Source: Phialophora verrucosa
Lineage: Eukaryota > Ascomycota > Eurotiomycetes > Chaetothyriales > Herpotrichiellaceae
Assembly: GCA_002099365.1 (NCBI GenBank)
Contig: MSED01000015.1
Coordinates: 1,984,001-2,048,000, forward strand
Length of the DNA stretch: 64,000 nucleotides
Direction: 5' to 3'
Part shown: positions 1 through 10,011 of the stretch, piece by piece
Layout: every line of letters begins with the position of its first letter
Position numbering within the stretch: position 1 is the first letter of the stretch
Notes under the pieces: model-generated
The model's database searches: none
What the model saw: only the letters and a program-made list of their open reading frames with translations
What the model was told of the DNA's origin: nothing
Made by a program: the position numbers and the translations under genes

Positions 1-67
1 GCCTCTCTGCGTCCCGCTTCCATTTTCACGACTGCCCTACAACAACTCTCAGCACAAACTTGACAAG

Positions 68-1546
68 ATGGTAGGAAAGAAGAGGAAGGCGGCCCCGACT
101 GAGGCTGCGGCCGAGGGCGAAAGACCTTCCAAGAAGGCGCAAACTGGCACTGTAAAGGTTACCCACCTCGGCGGACCAGACGTTGCAAAACCAGTCGTCG
201 GTATGCACCTGGACAGTCCTAACAGTCGAGGCTCGAGCTAATCACCGGTAGTAACCTCTCCTGGTGTGGCGCTTCCATCAGATCTCGTGTTCACTGGCTA
301 TTCTAAGAAAGAGGCAAGTGGAAGGTCAAGCATCGTCCTACAGTCTTCCGAACATCCCACCATAGATTATGTCGCAACCGAGAGCGGCACGACCGAGGCT
401 ACCGAGAAACACCTAAAGCACTACGTCGCCATATTTGATCCAGCGTCAAACAAGCTCAAAGTCATAGAAGCCAAAAAATTGACAGTGAGGAGCACTGTCC
501 GCATCCCAGACAGAGAAAGTGAGGATGAGGAGGAAGATGCAGAGGAAGTCAAACCCACGCCATCGTCTCGCGCAGCCTTGACTCAAGCTTTTGGCACAAA
601 GAAGTCAAAACGAGCAGTCGCGTCTATGGCAGAAAACCGACTACTGGCGCGCGACGGCGAAACCGACAACCCTGTCTCTGCTGCGATCCTCAACTCGATC
701 AATGGAGGAGAAGACGATGAGGCAGAGGCCGGCTTCGCTTCATCGCTCACAGCACGAGCCAACAAACCTCTGCCCGCGGCCAACCTAGACACCGACGACA
801 TCTCCAAAGTGTACGACCTCTCCCAGCTCGTCCATCCCGGCCCCTGGCAAACAACGCTGTCGCAGATGCAAATTGCCTTCTGGAGGGACTGCCTCCAAAA
901 AAACAAACCCATCCCCACCAGCCTGCGCTTCATAGCTACGCGCATCGGCTACATAGGCCAGAAACACCTCAAAGACCCGGAAAACACCGAAATCCTCCAG
1001 AAACTCCAACTCCTGCGATACATCCAGCTCCTGGCCGAAATCCACAAGTACGTCTCCCACCAAAACAGTCGCAGACCCATGCTACCCGTAGAGAAGTGGC
1101 CGCAAGGAACAACCACGGACACGGCCCTTTCCACCGCCTTCAAAGCAAGACTCGTCTCCCACTTTTTCCCAAGCAGGACTCCCACTGTCTTCGCCAAAAC
1201 TCTACTTACCGCCACGATCCTGGCATTGACCTTGCACATCCCTCCCCCGAAATTCACTCCCGGCGACACACCAAGCATGCTCTTCACGGAGCCCAGCGAA
1301 ATCACGCTCGACCTCGGCGTCCCCGCTGCAGAAATCAACAAACTGTACCGAGAGCTAGGCTGTAAGATGGAGAGCATGACCGACGGCGAATTGAGCAGGT
1401 ACGGGTGGAATAAGATAGCCTCACCAGCGAAGAAGGTCGACCAGGAGACAGGCCAGGTCGTCAGGGTGCCGAAGCCCAAGTTCGCGAAGTTGAGGTTCCC
1501 GATCGACTTCCCCAAAGTCAGTGCGGGCAGACCAGGAAGGAGGTAG
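68..1546 (+). CDS. RPA49: DNA-directed RNA polymerase I subunit RPA49
   Basis: A49-type subunit of RNA polymerase I; in this family it pairs with A34.5, supports initiation and elongation on rDNA, and acts in the nucleolus. Predicted exons are 68-200 and 252-1546, joined across a 51-base intron (201-251, donor GTATGC, acceptor GGTAG, branch-like GCTAATC), giving 475 residues. The splice joins a lysine-rich N-terminus (MVGKKRKAA, from the ATG at 68) to the conserved block containing SPGVALPSD. Family hallmarks are the N-terminal beta-rich dimerisation region followed by an acidic linker (ESEDEEEDAEE, near residues 130-140) and a helical tandem winged-helix C-terminal half. The gene is convergent with the ALAS gene. 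The family call is by recognition of the overall sequence pattern, at a length usual for fungal A49. Confidence 0.88.
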
Positions 1547-2122
1547 ATTGCTTTGGCGAGCAGGAGCTCCAGCAATGACGAACGACGAGGTTAACGATGA
1601 CCAACGAGGTCGAACGGACCTTTTGGATCGTGTGATACGACAATATGACATAACTTGATGGGCTTGCTTGTCGATGGGAGAACTACATAAGCTGTCAAAT
1701 GGCATTGAGATGTGTTAACTTGGCTGTTGTCGGCGCCCGAGATCAAGTCCGATCAAACCACTGAAGAGACCAAAGTCGTCATTTCACTTTTCGCTCCTGT
1801 GCGATAATGGCGGCGTGCACCCTATTTATTCACAGTACTGTGTGTAACGTTGCGCGCCCTGAGTTCAACCGAAGAGATGCGTAGTTCCTGGGGCGTTGTC
1901 GATCTCCACCATCGTCACCATCATCAGCAAAAACCCCACTAGCAATCGAACAAAAAGTACGTTGGAAGTCAGGGTACCATCTATATCGGGTGGGCGTGAA
2001 TCCAGAAACGAGGAAGAGAAACGCGATAGAGTCCTGTGTGTGGGTGGTCAATCTCAACCGGCCAATCCAGACGGGTATGGCTACTGTAGATTGTAATTCA
2101 TCGGCTCAACATCAAGCCGGAA

Positions 2123-2254
2123 TATAAAAGCAGCTATAGGTATAGCTATGGCAATAGCTACAGACATAGCAGGCGGACCAGCTATGTCTGTAAGCTATAT
2201 AAGCAAAAGGCTGAAGAGCCGGATATTTCGCTCCTTCCATCTCCTCTCTCTCTG
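2123..2254 (+). promoter_or_regulatory. Promoter-like cluster pointing into the antisense of ALAS
   Basis: In plus orientation there is a TATAAAAG at 2123-2130, a second TATATAAG at 2196-2203, and a CT-rich tract at 2231-2254. Filamentous fungal promoters commonly carry this order (TATA, then a pyrimidine tract just before the transcription start). No plus-strand protein gene follows: the next gene is ALAS on the opposite strand, so any transcript would be antisense to its 3' end. Function is inference only. Confidence 0.25.
2155..2197. repeat. Near-perfect inverted repeat (hairpin)
   Basis: The left arm (2155-2170) and right arm (2181-2197) are reverse complements over 16 bases with one bulged base, around a 10-base loop (2171-2180). 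The core is ACAGACATAGC and its complement. It lies about 170 bases past the ALAS stop codon. Confidence 0.75.
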
Positions 2255-2364
2255 TGCGGAGCAAGCAAAGTTGTGCCCAACACAGATTTCATTCATACCT
2301 CATTTCCATACCTGAATCCCTACTACGCGGATTCGTTCCGCGACGAGCACTTCTGGCTGAAAGC

Positions 2365-4252
2365 TCAAGCCGCGGCGGCAGCCACAATCGGGACTCTCTC
2401 GGCGGTGGCCTCCTCGACGCGGGTTTCGGTAGCGAGGCTCTGATCCGCGTCCGCGAGCTGCGCGTCCGTCCAGAGCGGCTGCACGGGCTCGGCGTCCTTG
2501 ACGCCCACGCCGACGAAGCCGCCTTGAGCTTCCCAGTCCGCGACGCGCTTGATGCGAAGTCTGTTCCAGACGTTCTCGAGCGCTTCGACGAGCTCGGCGC
2601 GCAGGGGCGCGGTGTGGCCGGGCGTGGGGGTGATGCGGAGTCGTTCCTCGCCGCGCGGCACGGTCGGGTAGTTGATGCTCTGGACGTAGATGTCGTAGTC
2701 GGTCAACAGCATGTCCGAGGCTTTCTTTGCGGTTTCGGCGTCCCCGACGAGAAGAGGCACGATGTGGGACGGGTTGGGAATCACGGGGATGCCACGGGCT
2801 GTCAAGTCGTCTTTCAGGGCGCGGGTATGGAGCTGTTGGAGGCGACGGTCTCCTTGATAGCGGATTTGATATTCGATGGCCGTGCGGGCGCCGGCCATGG
2901 TCGCCGGGGGGAGGGAGGTGGTGAAGATGAAGCCGGGTGCTAGAGAGCGGATGGTATCGACCAGGGCGCCTGAGCCGGCGATGTAGCCGCCTACGCAACC
3001 GTAGGCTTTGCCGAGCGTGCCCGTGATGATGTCGATTCTGTCCATTACCGTTCCGCGTTGGGATTCCTTGGTTCTGTTCGGGTTGGCGTAGACGTCGTAG
3101 TCGAGATGCTCGGCAACACCGGCGCCACGCGGGCCATACATGCCGACAGCATGGACTTCGTCGAGAAAGGTAATGGCACCGTATTTATCTGCCAAGTCGC
3201 AGATTGCCTCGATCGGGGCAACGGAGCCGCACATGCTGTAGACGGACTCGAAGGCAATGATTTTGGGGGTTTCAGGTGCTAGGCTCGCGAGTTTTGCCTC
3301 CAGGTCGGCCAGGTCGTTGTGTTTGAAGACCATCTTTTTGGCCCCGGAGTGTCGGATGCCTTGAATCATGGAAGCGTGGTTCATGCTGTCGCTGAGAATC
3401 ACACAGTCGGGCAGTTTGCTGCCCAGGGTTGCCAATGTAGCGTCGTTGGCGACATAGCACGACGAGAACACCAGGGCTCCTTCTTTGCCATGCAAGTCCG
3501 CGAGGGTCTTTTCCAGACCCACTGCGTGTCGATTGTGGCCAGATATGTTTCGGGTTCCTCCAGCACCAGCGCCGTACATGTCCAAGGTCTCTTTCATGGT
3601 CTTCAGGACGTGCGAATTGCTACCCATACCAAGATAATCGTTGGAGCACCAGACTGTCACTTTCTCCTCGTTGGCCGCCATGTGGGCACGGGGGAACTCC
3701 TTGGCCAGCCGATTGATGTTGTTGAAGTAGCGGTAGGACTTGTCCTTGTGCTTCTTCTCGAGCTCATTGTTGTAGAAGCCTTCATAGTCGAAGCGGGGGG
3801 CAGGCGGGGCATGAGGCTTCGGTCCAGCGAAGGTGTCGGGCTTCTTGACAAAGTCTTTCGCCTTCTGGAGTGGCGGAGCTAGGGCAATGTCAGCGCCAAA
3901 TCAGGACAGCTTTGGGGGAGGATGAGATACCTTGCTGCGCAGGACGGAACATGTTGGTGTCGACACTGGCTTTCTTCTCAGCCGAGGTGTGCAATTTCTT
4001 CTCGAGAAGAGACTTGACGACACCAGTGCCGGCTGCAACGCTGCCATAGCTGCGACGAGAGTTGATTCGCGCGCTCTGGACGGCCAGAGCCTTGTTCATC
4101 ACAGGGCATCGTCGAGCAATGAATTGCAGGTTCGTGATTGTGCCGCCACCAGGGGACTGGTGGGTGGAGGTGGACAGGGAGCGCAGTGTGGCAGGAGACG
4201 TCTTCTTCAGGAATGGGCACACGCCCTTGGATTGATGGAGAAGTGCCTCCAT
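2365..4252 (-). CDS. HEM1: 5-aminolevulinate synthase, mitochondrial
   Basis: PLP enzyme that condenses glycine with succinyl-CoA to 5-aminolevulinate, the first step of haem synthesis, in the mitochondrial matrix. Exons (minus) are 4252-3931 and 3878-2365, around a 52-base intron (3879-3930), for 611 residues. The N-terminal ~110 residues form a basic, Ser/Thr-rich presequence with two Cys-Pro haem-regulatory-type motifs (VCPF at 11-14, RCPV at 48-51). The catalytic core shows the alpha-oxoamine synthase pattern: WCSNDYLGMG, the PLP-contacting LDEVHAVG (Asp347, His350) and the Schiff-base lysine in GTLGKAYG (Lys398). The C-terminal tail is Ala/Glu rich. The start is the first ATG of a continuous presequence. 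The gene converges with RPA49; its upstream flank holds a GTGAGGT repeat. Confidence 0.96.
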
Positions 4253-5528
4253 ATTGCAGGTCAGGTAGGCGTATCGCAGGCAGTTTCTTGAGGTGTGAGG
4301 TGTGAGGTGTGAGGAAAGAGAGGGAAGGGCCAGAGCGTCGGTCAGGTCAGCTCATATTCGTCCACAAAATTGAGGGCCGTCACAAATAGGCGATAATATG
4401 GGGGTTAGCCGCGAGCCCAGTTCCGGCAAAGAAATGCCACCGTCTGACAGTGCGTCCCCACACGACGAGATTTGCTGAACCCGACATTGTGAGGTGAATG
4501 AGTGAGCGAGCATCAGGACCATCTAGACCGACCACAGCAAAAGCATGCGCAATGAATTGCTATCTCTCCAATTCATGCGAAACAATCTAGTTTCTTCTTC
4601 AACGAGCCTCCCTCACCAACACCGCGACGACAGCCAACGCCCTCTCGGAATGTCAGACTCCCACTTCTTTCTTCGGTCTTCGCTTCGAGCGGAACTGCGG
4701 AGAGACCAGTTTACGAATCATACGAGCCCCATTGGCGCTGGACGAGTCTCGGTCTCGCTGCGTATTCCCTCTTTCGTCGTGCCGCCCTGCCGCTTGCCTT
4801 CCGTCGAGTTCCCCTGGCAGAATATTGTTTTCCAAACGGCGGCACCCGCCTATGCATTCTTCCACTTTGGCCAGCAAGCCTAGAACGGATACTGTCGTGT
4901 ATATACCTACTAGTATTGTTTGACAACCTCGACAGTACGGCGGCTCAGGCAATCAGCAGCCCGATACAGCCTTGGTATGCGGTTCCAGCTTGGGTGAAGG
5001 TTACAGTGCTCAAATGAGGACAACTGTAGATATATAGTGGAGAACTGTTCCTGCTAGAGTTACTCTTCCGTCTTTGACAAATGTTCTCTCGGACAGTGCG
5101 TCTAGCTGAGCAACTCGTCAGCAACCGACGGGCTCCAGCGGCCCTCTACGTGTGTTGTACGTAAGAGCGAAAGACGAGCGAAAAGGTCCAGACATATCTA
5201 GTTAGATTGGGGCTCTGAAGAACTTGAGCTCGCTTCGCGACACCTTTCGGTGCTGGCTGGCTGAAGAGGGATTTCCCAAGTGCTAATGTACCCATCCTTG
5301 CCTGTCTGCAAGGGCGTGAAAACTTTGCACCGGCCAGGTGTGATGATGTGATGCTCGTTCACACCTGTCCATTGCTTCTCTGCTCGCTTATGGGTTTCAT
5401 CAGTGACCTCGCCGGCTCTGCAATCGCTGAACAAGCCTAGACTCGAACTCGTCCTGTTCGATAATGCATTCGAGCCCTTGAACGCTTTCCTCGCCGAAGC
5501 AATTTCACGGATTGTTATTCCCCGGCTC
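4253..5528. other. Intergenic region upstream of ALAS
   Basis: About 1.3 kb with no gene I can support. It should contain the ALAS promoter (reading leftward) and the 3' flank of the metallophosphoesterase. A short tandem repeat of the unit GTGAGGT sits at 4291-4314, next to the ALAS start. The longest ORF (112 codons, from 4545) is compositionally unremarkable and has no recognisable family. Confidence 0.6.
4291..4314. repeat. Short tandem repeat, 7-base unit
   Basis: Three to four copies of a GTGAGGT-like heptamer sit about 40 bases upstream of the ALAS start codon, within its probable leader or core promoter. Confidence 0.7.
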
Positions 5529-7899
5529 TCATGTCTTTGTTATCTTAATACGCCCCTCTAGCCTAGGCGCAATAGCCTGTGCATTCTGTCAGTATACAGG
5601 CCAAAGGCATACGCTCCATCTAAACAGGATTGCATGAAGCGTACGGAAGCACTTACCCGGGTCCAATGGATGTGAAATTCTCCTTCATTCATAGGATCAA
5701 CACATGCCGCTTCCCCTCTTATGCCAGCAACACGCCGCCATTTCCGGGTCACCTTCCTCGCAATGAGCGATTCTCTCTCGCTCAACTTATCCCTATGAGC
5801 CGGCACACGATGGTCGCTTTCATCTTCAGAGTCGTCCAACGGTGTGGTTGTCTCTGTCTTGGCGGTTTCCGGCGTCGATCGGCCGCCGTCAACGTTCGGC
5901 TCTACCACAGGATGTGTTTCATGCAAGTCCTCGTGTATGGCATTCCAGTGGCGACTCAGACTCTTTCCCCAATGCTTCCATTTGCCGATGATCTTCAGAG
6001 ACATAAAGTACTGGCGCAGCATCATGCTGATCAAGATGCCATTTTCTTCCGAGACAATCTCCTCGGCCTCGCCGCCTTCTGACTTCACCAGTAACGAATC
6101 GAAGCCATCTTTCCCTCGGCCCATGTAGCCACGTGTGACGAGGACGTATTTGCGTTCGAGATCAAGCGGCTCACCGCCAACCCTGGTCCATTTAATGCGA
6201 TGATTTGGGGGTAATGAAGGGTCAAACTCGAATTCAATGTCCGACACTTGAGGGAAACGGCCCTCCAGGGCTGGATAGGCGCAGACTGAGTTTTCCAGTG
6301 CGGCGAGGAGTGCGGCTCCTGTAACGCGGAGCACGATTGTTGGATCTTCAAATGGAAAGCTTGAATCAACGAGGTCAGCGAGTTGTGCAACGAGTTCGCT
6401 GGTCGAACCTACCAATTCATAATGTCTCTCAATTTGAGTACTCCGGGAGGGTATATCTGGTCTCCACGTATCGTGCCCGATGCCATGAGGCAGCAGTCGC
6501 CATTGTAGTGGGCACGCATCAAGTCACAAACGAAGTTCCCGATATTAGACTCTTTTAATCGGACTGTGGTGAATCTTGCGTCCAGCGGAGAAGCGGTGTA
6601 TCCCAAGGGTTTCTCCAGTTTATCTTTCAAGGATTTTGTCAGTTCCTCGACGACTCGAGCCATTTCATCGTCGGGGGTAATATCTGACACAATGTCGCGC
6701 CTCACGATATGGAAATCCCATTTCTTATCATCGCCAGGTCGTCGCCGTGCTTCGATGTAGCTAAGCTGCTTGAAGTCACTTCCCGACCGCAAGACATGGG
6801 TTCCATTGATGAGGGAGTGTTGATAATAGTGGTCATGGCCTCCAAGGACCAGGTCTATGAGTCCATCGGGCGTCTTCTCGGCGAGTTTGTTATCATTCGG
6901 CTCCCGTTGGTGTGTCAGTGCAATAATGATTTCTGCCCCTTGTTCCCGGAGCTTGGGTGCGAGCTCTTTCGCCGTAGCTGATACCGACTTGTAGATGAGG
7001 TCGGGGGGCAACGAATTGATCGTGTCAAGCCACTCGCGTTCAACAAGACCAACGACACCAATCTTGATACCGTTGCTCGCCGTCAGCATAGCCGTTTTGA
7101 GTACCTTGCCCAATGGAACGTCTGGACCATGCTGTGGATCTGGAGATCTTCGTTAGTGGCTGTTCTGTCATACCGGTAAATATGCGAACCAAGAACATTG
7201 GCCAGCAACCACGGGAATTCGCATTGTTGCGCAAGGCTGCGGAATTGCTTGACTCCGAAGTCAAGGTCGTGGTTCTTGGTCGAGGTCAGCAAGGAGGTCG
7301 ATCAAAGACGTTTGGATCAACACCTACTCCAACGCAGGAGACATCCGTTCCGATCAAATTGAGGACGGGCACCATATGACTGCCTGTTTTTGTCAATCGA
7401 CGTGCTCATGTGGCCTTCGTGGAAATGCGAGTCGTACCTTTGGTGACACTGCTCTCGCTACAAAAGTGTCAAAATTTGTCTCGATCGAGTCGAAGCTGGG
7501 GATCCACCAGAAAAAAGGGCAAACCAAGACCCTATCTTAACCAGACCGCTGTCTGGTTTCACAATGCGGGACGTGGGGATGAGTGTATCTTACAGACTGG
7601 GATTAAAGGCATCACCGGAGAAAAGCGTGAGCAGCTTCGGTTGCCCCGAGAAGCGCTCATTGTTGCGATAGTAATTGCAAACTGTTTGAAAGCGAGCGGC
7701 TCCGCCTACTGGTTCGGCAGAGGAGGCATCGACATGATAGACTAGATTGTTCGGCGTTACTGACCAATGGCGCAGGCAACGACCGAAGGACCTGGGAGCA
7801 AAGTGTGTACATACCGTCGTTGAAGTGCAGGAATCGCAGGTCAGGTGGAGTCGAAGTATCGCCAGCGGTGTAAGTGACGCTTTCTGAGGCTTCCTCCAT
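5529..7899 (-). CDS. 5'-nucleotidase / 2',3'-cyclic phosphodiesterase family metallophosphoesterase
   Basis: Two-metal phosphoesterase with a UshA-like fold: an N-terminal calcineurin-like domain and a C-terminal 5'-nucleotidase domain. Predicted exons (minus) are 7899-7815, 7741-7594, 7457-7438, 7383-7328, 7274-7190, 7139-6413, 6359-5657 and 5576-5529, for 623 residues. All splice sites are GT-AG and the phases agree. Metal-ligand motifs are LHFND (about residues 24-28), FSGD, GNHD (residues 103-106), ALTH (His208) and GGHDH (231-235). The C-terminal domain shows CFPFEDP and the YPALEGRFPQ block. There is no signal peptide at the chosen ATG, so a cytosolic enzyme is likely. A downstream linker rich in Glu, Thr and Asp precedes the last conserved motif, WTRAIAPR. 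The exact substrate is unknown. The 20-base third exon is unusual. Confidence 0.9.
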
Positions 7900-8279
7900 G
7901 ATTCCCCACGTCCCGGGGAGACCTCGACACCAGCACGATACGGTCAGAGGGCTCTAGAAGTGTATGAGTCTCTTTTGAGATTACCCGTAGAGCCTGGGAA
8001 AAGTATAGAGACCAGAAATATCTCGTATCTGGGACGAGGGGAAGGACACGTCTGATAATGCGACACACGCCAGCGGCGGAAGGATTGGCGGTTTCCAAAT
8101 GGAGTCTCTTGAAGCGATGGCGCTTACATAATACGTGAATGTTCCGTGACCCTCACTCAGCATTGTCGCTTGATGATGCGCATCCCATATCTGCAGCTTT
8201 GGTATAAGACAGGCACCTGGCTGCTATGCTCATGGCTTTGGATACCGGGTGTGCAGGGTTCTCTGGTTTCGTCATCTCA

Positions 8280-8543
8280 TCATGGCCTTTCAATACTCGG
8301 CCCTGGCACTTGGGCTGGCTCGAGGTCCCCAGCAGCAGTTCGAGGGCTTCCTGCACCGTGGCCGGGGTTGTATGCCGGATCTTTTAGTTTGTCGCCGTAT
8401 GCAACAGCTGCTGTACGGTTCGAGGGCATCTTTGGCGCATCGGTGAAAAAGCGCTTGATCTTTGAGAATTTACTGGCGATGTTGCCCGCGGATGCCGTGT
8501 CTGGCGTTGGGTTTTGGTTACGGTCCTCTGCAGGAGGCCCCAT
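8280..8543 (-). CDS. Doubtful small hypothetical protein
   Basis: An ATG in a good context (ACCATGG at 8545-8539) opens an 87-codon frame with a hydrophilic, Pro/Lys-rich start (MGPPAEDRNQNPTP). It includes a basic patch, FSKIKRFF. I recognise no family. A second open frame (8356-8153, shifted by one base) overlaps its end, so the real gene may be spliced, frameshifted or absent. It lies upstream of, and on the same strand as, the metallophosphoesterase. The opposite strand also has a 172-codon frame that looks like a shadow. Confidence 0.25.
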   Translation of the reverse strand: MGPPAEDRNQNPTPDTASAGNIASKFSKIKRFFTDAPKMPSNRTAAVAYGDKLKDPAYNPGHGAGSPRTAAGDLEPAQVPGPSIERP

Positions 8544-10011
8544 GGTAGCAACACTGTACGGTCCCTGCTGCAGCAAAGGAGAAAAGACAGGAAATCTGAC
8601 GAGGACGGCGCAGTCGACGCTACATAAATGGAGAGAATCTCGCTTGCGTGATGTCGTGACTTAAGATCGAACCACTACACAAGATCGCGCGCGTTCCCTT
8701 GCCGAGATAGACCAGGATTTCGTGGAGAACGCGGCTTCTCCACATCTCGAAAGTTGGTCGGAAGGGAGCTGCCAGTCTCACACTTTCAGTCTATCCATCT
8801 CGCAGGTCAGTATACATCTCATATGTTCCTCGACGCGTACGACGAATCCAGGCCTCACTACTCCCAGGCCGAGTCTCGATGCCGAAAAAAACTCTTCACT
8901 ACAGCTAAATCAGGTTGAGGGTGCGCCATGCGCGACCAGGACGGTTACGTGCAGCAAACAGAGCCTGTTTCGTACCCATTCTGTGTCGTTTGTCTGCTGC
9001 GGCCCGGTGACACTTCCAGAACAGAAATCGAAGAGATGCAGCCTTCCGGGACCCTCTTCTTTTTGTGAAAGCAAGGATAAAACCTCACCCTCGTTCTTCC
9101 GCCGAGCCTTTCTCGACCGGTTCACGCGCCTTTTGCTCCATGGAGTAAAGTACCCTTCAGCTGGCCTGACTCTTTCTCGCACGCTCACCGCCAACATATG
9201 GCGACCCAGTGACCGTCACGTCTGCGCTTGGCCAAGCGTTCAGCAGCCAAAGAGAAACGGGCCAGAGGCGGGAGAAGAGGAAGTCCTATCCACGCACACA
9301 ACCAGGCGATGAAGACACTTGCACAGTCCGAGGCGAACGAGTCGGTCAAACTCGTTGTTCGAAAGGCGCAAGCGACTGTGGCAGGTCTGCGACAAGGTCT
9401 GTTCTCGACAGACTGCAGCGTCAGCCCGTTCGTTTGCCCTTTTCGACCTTCCGCTTATGAGGTCGACACTATTTTATAGTTTTCAATCCGAGCCTCTATT
9501 TTCGCGCAGCAATGCGGGCTGTGTGCTTGGCTAGGGCTTCCCGTGGCCTTGTAACTCCTTCTCAACCCCGGCTGTTGGACGTCGAGCGCGCCTTGTGCGG
9601 CAGCTGAATCCCAGCATTTCTGCGAGTGGATCAATCACACTCTAGGATCCTGCCAGAGCCAGCTTGAGGACTATGGACACAGGCGAACTCCTTGTCAAAG
9701 AAAATTCATCCGTTGAGTCGGACAGAATGGTCTACAGCGCCTAAGAGTTAGCACAAAGCAGACTGGACGAGGACACCCGATGAAGAGAAAAGTCCGAAAA
9801 GCCAAAGTTGAGACAGCCGAAGATGGGAGTTCGCCTCTGTTGAAGTGTCCGCCTGTCCTTCTGGCTGTCGGAGCAAACACAAGAGAGCTAATCTGAGGGT
9901 TGAAGTCCTCGTCCAATTGTTTCTGCGCCGGTCCTCGCCGTGGCCTGGCTGCACTCGCCCCAGGATCATACGATGATTATCCACCGTATAGGTTCGCTCA
10001 GCGAAGCCCAG
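8544..10011. other. Intergenic region, no supported gene
   Basis: About 1.5 kb. Plus-strand frames at 8722-9312 and 9228-9479 are open, but show no domain, no clear splice partner and no natural start. The second has a basic Lys/Arg/Ala-rich beginning, so an unrecognised small exon cannot be excluded. Confidence 0.5.

Larger units (their letters stand above)
1547..2364. other. Intergenic region between convergent RPA49 and ALAS genes
   Basis: No convincing gene. It holds the 3' flanks of two convergent genes, plus a hairpin and TATA/CT-rich promoter-like signals near 2120-2255, listed separately. The ORFs that can be drawn here are short and lack family features. Confidence 0.6.

Noticed and set aside
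8722..9312. 196-codon plus-strand ORF
   Set aside because: Ser/Thr-rich low-information sequence, no domain, no convincing start context or splice partners.
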